64,000 bases of DNA from positions 7,901,155-7,965,154 of the forward strand of contig CM034137.1 of NCBI GenBank assembly GCA_019914995.1, written 5' to 3'. This stretch comes from Acanthochlamys bracteata (lineage: Eukaryota; Streptophyta; Magnoliopsida; Pandanales; Velloziaceae). The notes below the pieces were generated by a model. It did no database searches and was not told the DNA's origin. It saw nothing but the letters and a program-made list of their open reading frames with translations. A program made the position numbers and the translations under genes. Below, piece after piece: positions 49,573 through 62,431 of this stretch. Each line of letters opens with the position of its first letter. Position 1 is the stretch's first letter.

Positions 49573-52500
49573 ATGCAAAACCTGCTACGCCCTCTCCGCC
49601 GGCAAACCATGCTGCTATCAACCTCTGCTTCTTCTTCTTCTTCAATATTGTTCAATGGAAAGTCAAATTCCATCGCATCTTTCCATGGCTCAGCTTCTGC
49701 ACAAGTTCTCCACCACCACCGACGCAGTCATCGACTGTCCCTCCGTTGCTCTGCCTCTCTGTCGACCGCTGTCGAGGATCGGATCAAAGTCAAGAACCCA
49801 ATTGTCGAGATGGATGGTGAGTCCAGTTGTTACAAATATTTCGTTTCAGTTGTTTTCAAACGATGTGAATTTGATGATACTCAGAAAGAAGTTTTCTTTT
49901 TTTTATGAATTTGTTTTGAGCAGGAGATGAAATGACGAGGGTTATATGGAAGTTGATAAAAGATAAGGTATTATTGTACGCTCAAATTTCTTCATTGCAA
50001 CTGCAGTAGATGATAACTGTGCTATTGGTTTGTTGAGAAAAAGAAACGCAATTTCTTTTTTTGTGATTCTCCCGTATAATGAAACTACTTAAGTAGTTTA
50101 ATAATAACATTAAGAAAAAAAGAAAGAAAATTGCTTTCAGCATTCTCATGTAGGAGCAACGTGAAAGACAAATGCAAACGGTGTAGTATAATGAATTGCA
50201 TGTTTTTGGTATTTATGATTTATTATTTTCTTGACACTTGTGTACATTAGAGATGCTTGTTGTTTGATATGGCAGCTCATACTCCCATATTTGGATTTGG
50301 ACATCAAATACTTTGATTTGGGCATCCTGAACAGGGATGCTACCGATGATAGGGTCACGGTGGAGAGTGCAGAAGCTACTCTCGAGTAAGCTTGTTTCTT
50401 TGCCGCAGTCCTTATTTTCTTTGAATGAACATCATGTGCTTTGTTGTGATACGAAGAGACATACTTCTAGTGAGCATTGCCATCTGTTTATTCTGAATGT
50501 TTTAGCTAAGATGAGTTTCTGTCAATCTTCTGCTAATATTAATAAAGTTTGTGCATGGCCAGACATTTGGTCTTCTATGAATGGAGAGAGTAACATGCTC
50601 TAACAGGTGCATCGTAAAGTGACTTTCATGTGGAATTATCTATGCATCTTGATGCTTTCATATTCAAGTTCTAATTTAGGTTTGGATGTGGTTAAATGCA
50701 ACTAACCTCTTACGATAATGTTTGCAGGTATAATGTTGCAGTAAAATGTGCAACGATCACCCCTGGTAAACAATTCCTACCTTCTTTCTCTGATTTTATG
50801 GTTCTTGTGACTGTGGGATTAATTGGTCATTGCCTGTCAATGCCCTACTTGTTTGTATAGCAGTTACTCTCTATGCTATGCATCTGTTTGAAAGAGTTTT
50901 TGGCATCCTTGATTCTTATGTCGTTGTGTGCTTTGCATGCTCTTAAGCTTCTTGGTTTCCCTGCACTTTTGTGCCTTGCCCTTGCTGGTGCATGAAACCA
51001 ATCATTAACATATTACTTTTACAATTGTAGCTTACTTGACGGATGGAAGTGTCTGCCTTACTTCCTGTTACTTCCTATTTTTCAGGATGAAGAAATTGTT
51101 TAAATATTTATTGTACTTTATGCAGTCTATTTTGGGATTATTTGAAATTGAGTTCTATGTATTCACTCTGTGCCTACCATGTAGATGAAACCAGAGTCAA
51201 GGAGTTTAAGCTGAAATCCATGTGGAGGAGCCCTAATGGGACAATTAGGAACATCCTAAATGGTACAGTCTATGAGATCTCTCTTTTGACTTTTTTGGCT
51301 TGTCTAAACTCATTAATCAACTTCAATAAGAAAGGACCTGACCGAGGTGCGTTTGGCATAACGAGAGGCTTCACAAAGTAGCAATCAAACAACTTATATA
51401 TTACCATTGCACATTTTTCCTCTAAGCCATATGCAATTAGAAGTAAATCACTCGATTTTCCGATTTCTGTTTGGATCTGTCTCAGGAACTGTTTTTCGGG
51501 AGCCAATCCTCTGCAAGAACATACCACGAATTGTTGCAGGTAATTGCTATCATTATGCTCTTAGGATTTATTTGTGTCTGTTTCTACATACATAATCTAT
51601 CTTATGTGTCTAGGTTGGAAGAAACCTATTTGTATTGGGAGGCATGCATTTGGGGATCAATATCGCGCGACAGATTTCGTTGTTAAAGGCCCGGGAGAGC
51701 TTAAGTTGGTCTATGGTGCCTGCAGTTTACTCTTTTTCAGATGATTATTTAAAGTTCTTGTTTTTTCCTGTCATCTCAAAGAAACGCTTATTGACCTTTT
51801 TTTTCCCCAGTGCCTGAAAATGGGGACTCACCTGTGGAGTTAAATGTATATGATTTCAAAGGCCCCGGTATAGCACTGGCTATGTACAACACTGATGAGG
51901 TTTGAGAATGAGCTCATGACTTTCTTGTTCATAGAATATGACTAAGGGGCTATCAGGCTAAACCCTTTATTTTGCAGTCCATTCGTGCATTTGCTGAGTC
52001 ATCAATGTCTATGGCATTTTCCAAAAAGTGGCCTCTCTACTTAAGCACAAAAAATACAATTTTGAAAAGATATGATGGCAGGTATTATTGGATGTAATAT
52101 CATTTTGTTTGAGCTATAGTTGTTGAAGTTGTAGTAATTATACTTATTATTTTGTTAATGTGCTTTGTTGTGAATGTGTTCATTGCAACTATACCATGTT
52201 TTGGAGCATATGCTTCCCAGTTCTCTATCTTTTTTTCTTCTCCTGGTTGTTTGTTGTAGTTTTAATTCTCTAAGCTTACTGTGTTTGTCATAGTTTGTTA
52301 AACATTACCAGTTCTCCTCACGTAGCACATGGATAATTTGAATAGGTGAATTTGCAACAGGTTCAAGGACATCTTTCAAGAGGTATATGAAGAGAATTGG
52401 AAAGAGAAATTTGAAGAAAATTCTATATGGTCAGCAGGATTTATTATCAAATACTCTGTAAATAAAGGTTTAGACTCTGTTTACTAGTTAATTGTTTACA

Positions 52501-53890
52501 TGAGCTTTTCATGCAATAGGTATGAGCACCGTTTGATTGATGATATGGTGGCCTATGCCTTGAAAAGTGAGGGTGGCTATGTGTGGGCTTGTAAAAACTA
52601 TGATGGAGATGTTCAAAGTGATTTCCTCGCCCAAGGTATGGAATTAAACCTGTTTTGCAGTCGTAGAGTAAGCCAACAGCATTTCATATAACATTCTTGT
52701 TTTTAAGGCAGATCATGCATGCAAATAAATATTAGCGTAGTAATTCCAGATGTTATTGCTAATAGCTTTCACTATCTTTTTCATTTTCATCTTGTTCAGG
52801 ATTTGGCTCATTGGGTCTAATGACCTCAGTCCTGGTAATTGCTACTCAATATTAGAGCTCTGGCGTATCATGCAACAAAATAGTGTTTTTCACTCAAAAA
52901 ATGGTCCTTTGTTTTTTTTCCTTCTACAGTTATCATCTGATGGGAAGACATTGGAAGCTGAAGCTGCTCACGGTACAGTTACTCGCCATTTTAGAATACA
53001 TCAGAAAGGGCAGGAGACGAGCACAAATAGTGTTGCTTCAATATTTGCATGGACTCGTGGACTTGCACACAGGTGAAAAGAAAAACTATATTGTTTGGGC
53101 ACTGTACTTGTGGTAGACATGATTTGCAAGTCATGGAATAGCTTCTGCTTAGGTCACACATATGGATGGTTTCTTTGCTCTTTTGTTTAGTGGTTAAGTG
53201 CTCTGGGCTTATCTCTTTGTAACTAGACCTATGCTTGAGCAAGCAGTAGACATGAAGTTTACAATGATCATTAGGGACTTTTAAAACATTTGTGTTGGTT
53301 TAACATGCTAGATGGGCTGTTCCACAAGTAACAATCATAGTCCAGAAGTAATAATGCTTTGCAATAGTATTCTTACCATCTCTATATTAGGTTGATAGGC
53401 ATTCATCATTTACCTTCTGTATCGCATTTTGTCATACTGACACTGTTCTATTTCTATAACAACTATGTAACGTAGAGCAAAGCTTGATAGCCATGAGAGG
53501 TTGCTTGATTTTGTAAAAAATCTCGAGTCTGCATGCGTTGAAACAGTTGAATCAGGCAAGATGACAAAGGATCTCGCTCTTCTCATCCACGGGCCCAAGT
53601 AAGTATTGCTTGAATGCTTAAAAAATTCTTAGTAGGTAGCTGTACTTATTGCTCCATTAATGTATTTTTGTTGGTTGGCTCTTTTGAATTTCTTCTGTTG
53701 TTTGAAAATTCCTTTTGAGTTTAGTCCCTTTGCAATGACAGCAGTAGTCTCTTGCCTCTTCAAGCGTAACAAATGGTTTTGTGCTTATGTTTCATTGTGC
53801 AGGGTGACAAGAGAGTTCTATCTCAGCACGGAGGAGTTTATTGATGCGGTTGCACAGAGGCTAACGGAGAAGCTGTTGGCACCTGTATAA
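49573..53890 (+). CDS. ICDH: NADP-dependent isocitrate dehydrogenase, chloroplast/mitochondrial
   Basis: Fifteen exons join in frame to 478 aa: 49573-49816, 49924-49967, 50276-50385, 50728-50765, 51185-51262, 51486-51539, 51614-51715, 51811-51899, 51978-52081, 52361-52429, 52520-52635, 52800-52834, 52930-53072, 53476-53598 and 53803-53890. The first about 70 residues are Ser/Arg-rich, acid-poor and not conserved, typical of an organelle transit peptide. The mature enzyme follows with [16 protein letters not shown], the substrate loop [13 protein letters not shown], and the metal-binding [24 protein letters not shown]-binding residues occur in [10 protein letters not shown]. It oxidises isocitrate to 2-oxoglutarate and CO2, making NADPH. 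It matches the organellar Arabidopsis form better than the cytosolic one because of the presequence. No damage. It is convergent with PAT1. Confidence 0.95.
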
Positions 53891-55149
53891 ACTCTTCGCC
53901 TTCTTCCATTTATTCTCTCTTATAAAGTTTGACAGTATCTTCCCTCTCAAGAACACTCCAGCTCTTCAATCGGTGGCAAATTGATTCAACTCAGTTTGAA
54001 GAAGCTTGCAGTGTTCATTGGTGGTTGAACAACGTCGAGCGGTCCAAGTTGTGTATGATTATTAACTCGTGTTTTAATTGTCTCAGTCAAGTAGGCCATT
54101 TGAATACAGTCTGAAAAAGTCTGGTTCGGTAGAAACAAGTAGCACTACATGTCAGAGATGGAATACATAAATACCTCAAAAACTGAATAAAATAAGTTCT
54201 CTAGATAAGAACATTGTTGGATATACATCTTGGATATACTTACAAATGAATATCTTTCGAGCTGAGTAGGCAACAACACATTGTTGAAAATTATCTTCTA
54301 TCTGTAGGAGTTGGAGCTACTCAACTACGCATCCTTGTTTCCAGCTACCATTCCCGCCATTAAACATCGACTTTGTTCGCTTTGATTCATCAGTCTATAC
54401 ATATAAGTAGGCAACAGGAACTCAGTAAACTTTGGCAATATAAAGTTTAAGATTTGTTGTTATGCTGTCTAATACTTCTTATTATTCTCGAGTTCTGATG
54501 ATTGAGCTAGTTAACTTTGTGGACAGACATTAATTAGGGAACTACTGTCGATAGTCATTCCTTGTTCTCTACTCTTGAGTTTTGATGATTCTGGTCCCAG
54601 TTTTATATCGCTATTTGGTGGTACTGCACAAGAGTTAAAAGCAACTTCTATCGCAGCTTGGTGCAAAATATAGGAGGTGATCGAGTTAGATCAGGAAAGT
54701 AAATGCATCGCTGCTTTATTGCTTTCTCCATTTTATCATGTATCTTGGTCTTTCATGAGGGCATTGATGGTGAGCATCTGGACCACACGGTGAAGCAAAT
54801 GAACGCATAACTACACCGACCAGTTCAGTCCTGAGTGCAACACAAACCACAGAGTTTCTGCAAGAGTAGCACAGTTAAGGAAATGAGCCTGAGTTGTGCA
54901 TAAGATTCCACTTTAAATTCATAAACTCGAAGAGCAGTGTCGGTACTGCTCGAATTAGTTGCTTGTTATCTCTAACAGTTATGTAGCAAAAGCAAAACTA
55001 CAGAAGAAACAAGTAGAGTTGGAAGTCCATAAACACTACATAATATGTGAAAGCCCTGTGTCATTCACACATTCTCACATCGGCAAAACCTGCAGGCATT
55101 GAAGGCGCATGTCACCAGAGAGGTCCCGTTGCTTCTGCTTCTTCAAGGC
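53891..55149. other. Convergent intergenic region, ICDH to PAT1
   Basis: The 3' flanks of both genes meet here. No coding or repeat feature recognised. Confidence 0.5.
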
Positions 55150-58100
55150 TCAATAAATCTCTGGTACTGGTTCAAACTTATCTCTTGCCAGTCCTTTCTT
55201 TGGGTAAGAAAAGGTGACCATAGCAAATGATGTATCAAGCAGTAACAACTGAGAAGATTTGCTTAGATTTCTGCAAGGGTCACATTACTATAAGAGTCAC
55301 ACATGCATAAAAATATATATTGAGCTTAATGGGGAAATCAATACAGGCAGTGGCCACACTACATACATTGGAGAGAGCTTTCCACTTCTCTAGTGTCTCT
55401 AAAGCTTTGCCAGACTTGTGTGTCTCTTGAGCGAGTTGAACGCCTTCTGCTAAACTGCTTACTCTGCTGCTTACGAGGAGTGCAGCCGCAGCATTCAGCA
55501 CCTACAACAGTCAAGGAAGAAGCAGATCAAATGTTGCCACAAACTGAAGCAACAGGCATGTATACCATTCTCCATATATGTTCTTTCACTTTCACATTCT
55601 AACTTTCCAGCCTCCTCTTTGCTATATATATTTTTTTTCTGCTTTGATTTCTTTTTTTGTTTTATGCATACTTACCCTTTTATGATTAGTAAAAATCATG
55701 AAATATCATGCAGAAGAAGTTAATCTTGTTAAACCAGCCATAAATCAGATTTTTTAAGAGAGTAATAAATTTCTAAGATTTTGAGACAACATGTAAACAT
55801 GTCCAATAGGAAAAAGACCATACTTCTAGCCATCCCTTGAAAAGCCAACAGTCTCAAGTTGTGCTTCTATGCAATATTTCAGACAGCTCTCTGGATAGTG
55901 ATTAAGCACAACGCAAATAGAACAAAAGTATTGATTTTAGTTGATTCTACATCAGTTCTCTTAGTCAGTTTGTTGCAGAAGAGAATAGATCAAATACACG
56001 TATTACCAAAATCAAGTGAGGAAGAACTTACAAAAGCGTCTGCAACAGGTCCAGTCTCGCCGGAGAGCACAGTCCTCAGTACTTTGGCATTGAACTCTGG
56101 TCCTCCACCTTTCAAATCTTGTAAAGTACATCTAGGGATACCAAAATCCACTACAGAATAGCATATGTCAGCACGTTAATGAAAGATAGCTTGCATGGAT
56201 AAATGTTTTATGAGAAATGTTGAGGCAATAAAGCTATGATGGAAATTATGAACTAAGGTTCATAATCTCATTGTTAGTCACTACATGGATGTTGCTTTGA
56301 GATAGATTAAATTATACTTACTTGGATCAAAATGCAACTTCTCTATCTTATCAGGAGTGACATCAAGAAAATATCCAGATCCTGCACTTGGATTGATTTA
56401 AGAAAATTAAAAATGTACAGAAAAGATTGCTAGATCAAGATGATATATCCAAAATATGAAAATAACAGAACAACAGTTATACAGCCAACAGAGAACAATG
56501 CAGAATGTTTAGAATGGGCTGCCCAGATAAGTGCATACCGAGCGGACTTATTTCATCTAAGCCCTTTGAATGAACTACCAATGCCCGCTTCATTCCAAAA
56601 AGTTGCAATGCTCTAGCCATTTTCTCTACCTATCCAGTGAACACACTAGCAAATATAAATATAACAGAAAAGAAAGTATATTATGTTGATTTGAGTAAGC
56701 TGAATGATATTTTGTAGAGATCATATATCCGTAGTTATGAAGAAACAGTAAAATAAGCAAGTGAAGCACTTACTATGTCTTCATGGTAGACTCCAACAAC
56801 AGCATATGGTACTCGAGCAGGATTCAACATTGGGCCTAAGATATTGAATACAGTTTTCACTTTGAGTTTTTTCCGCACAGGACCAACCATTTGCATTGCT
56901 GGATGAAATAGGGGCGCCATCATGAAACCAATGCCAGCTTCCCTCACACATTTCTCTACTTCCTTGTATCGACATAACAAGAGGTCAGTTGCAAAAGTTA
57001 CATGGATAACAAGAATTCAAAGAAATTCTGCTGCCTTTCTCTTATCACTAGATCATAGGTCACTGTAAATTCAAGAAGAAACTATGAGTCTCATATATAA
57101 GGACATATGACCTGTCTATCCTAGCCTAGCAGACATTGATTTAGAGTTAATTATGAGTCAATTTTATCAGAACAGTATGCCTAATTGATGCGCTTCTGCA
57201 TGGAACACTCCCTTCTTCATTCATACATGCCTGCTTTAGCTTTATCAGAAGGTATTTATATATCAGTATACACTTGTAATTTCTTCTACATGTTCTTTTT
57301 ATCTCATCACATTACATGAAATGGTGATTTCATTATAAACTGTCTCTCATTCACCCAAACAAAACGACAATTGTTCTAGTCTTACCGCAGGACCTAATTC
57401 GAGGCAAATGCCCAATGCCTCCAAAACATCTGCACTCCCGCAGGCTGAAGAACTGGACCGATTCCCTTGCTGCAAGACACATTTAAATATACAACAACTT
57501 ACAAACACAAGCAGTAGCATGAAAAAACAAGGTGGCTTGGGTCTTAACTTTTGCCACTTTTGCTCCTGCAGCTGCAGCGAGAATGGATGCCCCGGTGGAG
57601 ATGTTGACTGTGTTTGCTCCATCGCCTCCTGTGCCCACGATATCAACAGCATCATCACCAATTCCTTCGACCTTTTTGGCGCAGGCGATCATCGCCCGTG
57701 CCAATCCTGCTATCTACAAACACATTATTTTGTAAAATCTACCAAAAAAGAACTTGATATATTTTCAAGAAAAGAAAGAAAAAAGATTCAAAATTTTTCG
57801 ATGACCTCTTGAAAAGTCTCTCCTTTGGCTCTGAGGAGAACGAGGAACGCGGCAATGAGCGCTTCATTATCGGATTGATCGAGCAGAAGATGGAGAGCTG
57901 ATTCAGCTTGTTGCTCCGAGAGGTCCTCCCGATTAATCAAACTCTCTATTAGCTGACACAAAAACAAGAAATCAATACAGAAGCAGCAAAAAGATTTCAA
58001 CTATTTTAGATTTATGGCAAATTACCTGCTTCGGAGAGGAGAGGGTAGATTGAATCGGAGAAAAAGCGTTATTGTTTCTCTTTCTATTGGTTGACAATAA

Positions 58101-58247
58101 CTGATGAGCAGGAGAAGAAGAAGAAGAAGAATTGAATAAAGAGAAAGGTACGAAGAGTCTCTGGTTATGGAAATTCTTCTTGTTGTTATCAGGAAGAAGA
58201 AAACAGGAGCAAGAACTTGAAGAAGAACAAGAAGAAACTGCCGCCAT
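55150..58247 (-). CDS. PAT1: Anthranilate phosphoribosyltransferase (tryptophan pathway, plastid)
   Basis: Ten minus-strand exons join in frame to 419 aa: 58247-58026, 57952-57806, 57713-57549, 57469-57386, 56962-56774, 56629-56539, 56381-56322, 56150-56032, 55501-55367 and 55197-55150. A Ser-rich N terminus of about 70 residues looks like a plastid transit peptide. Then come [20 protein letters not shown], the PRPP-binding loop [39 protein letters not shown], and [20 protein letters not shown] with [10 protein letters not shown]. The protein ends KFEPVPEIY. The enzyme transfers phosphoribose from PRPP to anthranilate, the second step of tryptophan synthesis in plastids. All recognisable catalytic motifs are present. 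Confidence 0.94.
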
Positions 58248-59001
58248 TGATCTCTCTGAATTATTCCTGTGCAGATTAATATTAGATTAGATTTTGAGAT
58301 CAGATGGCTAGATAGATAGATCTAAATTTTGTTTGCCATGCCTTTGACTATCTGTAACTACACTAAGGATGTTGACTTGTTATCAAGAAAATAAAATAAA
58401 TTAAAAGAAAACAAAAACAAACTTGGCTTTATTAGAAATTGATGAACGACTTTCTAAAACAATATGCTTATTTTCATTATATTGCATAAAAAGAATTTCT
58501 TTTGCTGGTCCATGTTTGGTGAAGCACACTTTAATTACAATAACTCGCATGAATAATTAAGAAAACGAAAACGAAAAGAAAAAGAAAAGAGACATTGCAT
58601 GATGAATCCAGCTCCTCAGATGTCTCTTCATCTCAACATTGTGAGAAATTTTGTTTTCTCTCAAAGTTCAGTAATTGGAACGATGACAAATTACTGACTG
58701 AAATGAGATCTTCTTGAAGGATCAATCATCACTGGAGTTTTGCAATATCCCAAAATAAGAAAGACGACAACTTGCATAAAGATTATTACACGACTCCCTC
58801 AGATCACAACACTGATGACTAACCAATACCAAAAAAACGTCTATGTTTATTTTCCCAACTTTATTGTTTCTACCATTCGACGACTAACTAAGGTGAACCA
58901 ACATCGATCTTTTATAGTTTTGGAAACAAGCTAAGCAAGAAAAAAAGATTAAAAAATGAACAGAGCCCAACTACGATGAAAGGATTCCAACTCTCCTAAT
59001 T
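58248..59001. other. Intergenic, PAT1 promoter
   Basis: Upstream region of PAT1 (minus strand) and 3' flank of the ACLA pseudogene. AT-rich; no gene seen. Confidence 0.5.
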
Positions 59002-61620
59002 TCAGGCAGCAGCAGTTACATATTCAATTGCTTGCTTGCAGATGCCTGTCATTGTTGCTTCTGGTCCGTAAACCTAACAAAGCAATACTGAAAACATCAG
59101 CAATGTTACCCAAAGCCAATACATCACCAGTATCAACAGTATTAGAGTCATTAACTTCGCATGTCTACAACAAAATAAGTTGGTGTGAACTGTAAATGCA
59201 TATACTCCTGTTTCTTACTTTGATTGGTATGCCAATCTCCTCTTCTAGACACCGCATTTTAGTAAGACCAGTTTGGTAAAAGTTCGGACCAACTCTTCTC
59301 ACATAGATTTGGACGCTTGCAGCTTTAAGCTTATCTTCCTGGTGGAAAACAAAAGCTTAACATCTACTGGTGAATGCATAATAGAAGCAATTGACTCCAA
59401 GACAATGAGAAATAGAATCACCTTTTCTCTTAGCGATTTTATAACTCCATTAAATGTAGCAGCAACATCAGTGAAGTTCGCTATTCCTCCTCCAATCACA
59501 AGAGCTCTCTTACCACCATCAGGATTTGCAGCCACACACTATGGTGTATATACAGTGAGAAATTGATTAGCTAGATGGAATAAAAAACAATGAGCACAAG
59601 GGCAGAATGAATAGTAGATACAAAAAGCGACAGATGAACGTCATTGATTATTACCATAAGCAAACAGAGTGAAATCAACTCACATCTATAACAACTCTTG
59701 CATACTGCAACACTTCATCTTCTTTCGGACACTATATCCTGCATAGTTTCCAAGTTCTGAAGTATAACCCAAGTCAACAACCTGATCGAGCCAGTAATTA
59801 ATTCTTTAGTTCTTCCGCCTTAAAAGATGCCCTTGATGAAAATATCTATTAAAAAATGTATGAGGCTGAATGAAATGGTTTACTGTACCTGCATAAATGA
59901 CAGTAGCACCTCCCCAGCTACCATGGTCCAAATTCGTCCTTGTGGATTCAGCACAGTAAATTTAAAAGATGCACTTGTCTGCTCATCAGAAAAGGAAAAT
60001 GCTTTTGAACTTGCTAAGTACTAACAGTCAAAATAATTTCCGAATGTCATGTCCTTGTTAAAGATCATTAAAATGTCACACCATCATCTGCATGCAAGTT
60101 ACGCTACACACGTACCTTCTCATCCACTCCATGAATATAGCTTTCTGTAGAAGTCATGACTCTACCAAAAGACATTGAAGATTTAATGTCACCCCATCTG
60201 CTCAAGGAGTTCCATAAAATTTTAATTCATTAATTCATATAACTAAACAAAAAAAAAAAACGTTTTTTAAAGATGTGGCTAAAACTAAATTTGATGCTGA
60301 GCATACTTTTTAAAATTTTTGGAAGCAGCATTATCTTCCAATTCTCCTCTCGTATCCAAAGGATATGGTTCACCATCAAGCAAAGTAAAAGGGTTCATCT
60401 CAACAAATGTGAAATCCAAGTCAATAAGCAGCAAGTCCTTGTCAGAATTCCAGGAAAAGGCTAAAACCTATTTTGAGAAGTAAAGAACCACAAAAGGATG
60501 ATAAACTACAATAGCATAACTAGAAATAAAGTAAAAACAGCTTTAATGAACCCCTCGATTTTGCCTTTAACAACAACTCCAAGCATTAGGATACTCACAA
60601 CGTATTAGATATCAAGGTACATTTAGAAAATTCCCAAACGTATGATGAAACTTCTGCTTAAAACCATCATTTTTTGTGGGTTAACAAGTAATGTACCTCC
60701 AGAGGAAGCATGGCAACAAGCGGTGCACATATCTCAGATGTTAGTGAAGCCTCTCTTGGGACAAAGACAGTCTTTACCTGAAGATAGGAGTATAATGAAA
60801 TAAGTCAAGCGAATAGCGTCCTAGCATATTAAACAGGAACTACTCTTGGTTAAGGCAATCTTCTCCCAGTTTTCTTCCATCTCAATCCCCCCACATTCGG
60901 AGAAGCATATACTGCAACCAAGCCGCTCAGAAACAACGGACAGGTAATACTCCTCAGAGTGTGGAACAAAGGGTTCAATGATGAATGTGGTAATTGGACC
61001 TTTGCAACTCCAATTTCAACCTATCAACAGAGCATCAACCCATTGAGTTCAATAACCAATAATTCAAATTATATGCTACATGAAACCATATAATCGGCAT
61101 CTGGTATCTAATTTTTCTTGTGTTTCACATAGCATTGGCTTGCTAGTGGTTCATGTGAACCAGATAAGCTCAACAGCAGTGCTTCATAAGATCAGAGTTC
61201 AAAATGCTACAAAAAGATTACACCTTTCTTTTACCTCCTTGCAAGGCGTTCTTTGACGAATGCGGCAGCACTAGCCAGGTCAGGGTTGAGCGCGACAAGT
61301 CCGCTCCTGCTTGCCAAATAGCATGTCGGGCTTCATGACCAGCTTCTACGAACGCAGCCATGGCTCTGAATCAGCCAATGCCTCCAGATCCGTGTACTCT
61401 GTCACCTGAAACCAAGAAAAAAGATTCAAGCCTTCTTCTCCAAATAAAACGAATCTGATCTTTCATAGATCTCAAGCCCAGAAACAAAGAGAAGATGTTT
61501 TGGAACGAATGAATGGAACCTGAACAGATCGAACACTGAGTTGGGTTCCGGCGAGGCGCTGGAGGTGTTGCTTGAGCAGGCACTACTTGGAATCATATCG
61601 TGGATCTTTTTCCTCGCCAT
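59002..61620 (-). pseudogene. ACLA: ATP-citrate lyase subunit A pseudogene
   Basis: Eleven exon remnants in the normal order, with introns kept (minus strand): 61620-61520, 61405-61235, 61020-~60861, 60778-60697, 60460-~60306, ~60198-60116, 59978-59889, 59781-59684, 59538-59422, 59338-59219 and 59073-59002. Recognisable words include [71 protein letters not shown] and VYGPEATMTGICKQAIEYV. Damage: a frame change after the first six codons and a TAG in exon 1; a TAG in exon 2 (PWLRS*), then frame shifts; a small deletion at the start of exon 3; a lost donor after exon 3; deletion of two bases in the VAGGGA loop in exon 7; and another shift in exon 8. The living gene would make the cytosolic enzyme that yields acetyl-CoA from citrate. 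This copy cannot. Confidence 0.9.
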
Positions 61621-62431
61621 CTTCTCTCGATCGACAAGGGACAACAACCAAACAACGACAGAATCACAATGCTGAGATCGTGCTAATCATTTTGTGTTCA
61701 TCAGAGAAAATATTGAAAAGAAACGTTGTTATTTATAAGTACAAAATCACAGAAAGAGGAGAAAAAATGTTTTGCAAACTCAGACCACTGACAATTGAAT
61801 CTCGCAAAATGACCCCTTCTTTTACAGACTTTTAATACATTATACATACAGGTTGCTGTTTATTTTGTTGATTAATGATGATACAAACTCGAACAAATAA
61901 GACCACATCTTTATAACAGATAGGATGATGTCAAAGTATATCACACTCAAAATGCAAAATATGGTACTGAAATGTATATTATATACATAGAATGAGAGTT
62001 GCAAGCAATTGGTTGCATTGCGGGATCGTTTGGGAGTGCTTATGAAATAAAAATTTTCTGTAATGAAGAATATTTTTATCTTTTTTAAAAACAAACTCTA
62101 TTTTTTTTTACTTCTAAAAAATAATTAAAATATGTAATAAAAAAATCTCACTACGTACAATTTTTCTATATTTTTTAAATTTTTTAATAAATTTTTTATA
62201 TACTTATAAAATATGTATTCAAAAACATGAAATAGAGAATTGAAAAGCTGTTTTTTAGAAAAGCAATGCCAAACAGGCTCTGCATATGGTGGTAAATTCT
62301 AAATCCATGGTCGTATCTTTAGTATGCATCTGTGATGGCAAATCTTCCCAGCCAATCCCCGATTTGGACCTTTACTGAAGCATGTATTTTGTGTGCATGT
62401 ATCAGGACTTACTAAGATGAGCTCTTTGGTC
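61621..62431. other. Intergenic with MITE-like element, between pseudogenes
   Basis: Contains the MITE-like copy B (62022-62285). Otherwise AT-rich without a recognisable gene. Confidence 0.5.
62022..62285. mobile_element. MITE-like element, copy B
   Basis: A diverged relative of copy A (48172): both run cgtttggga.tgct.atgaaat, then atatttttat, aaaaataat.aaaatat, then ttatataaaatat and aattgaaaagc. The ends (GGGATCGTTTGGGAGTGCTT against GAGCCTGTTTGGCATTGCTT) are imperfect inverted repeats. The flanking duplication is less clear than in copy A. Confidence 0.6.
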
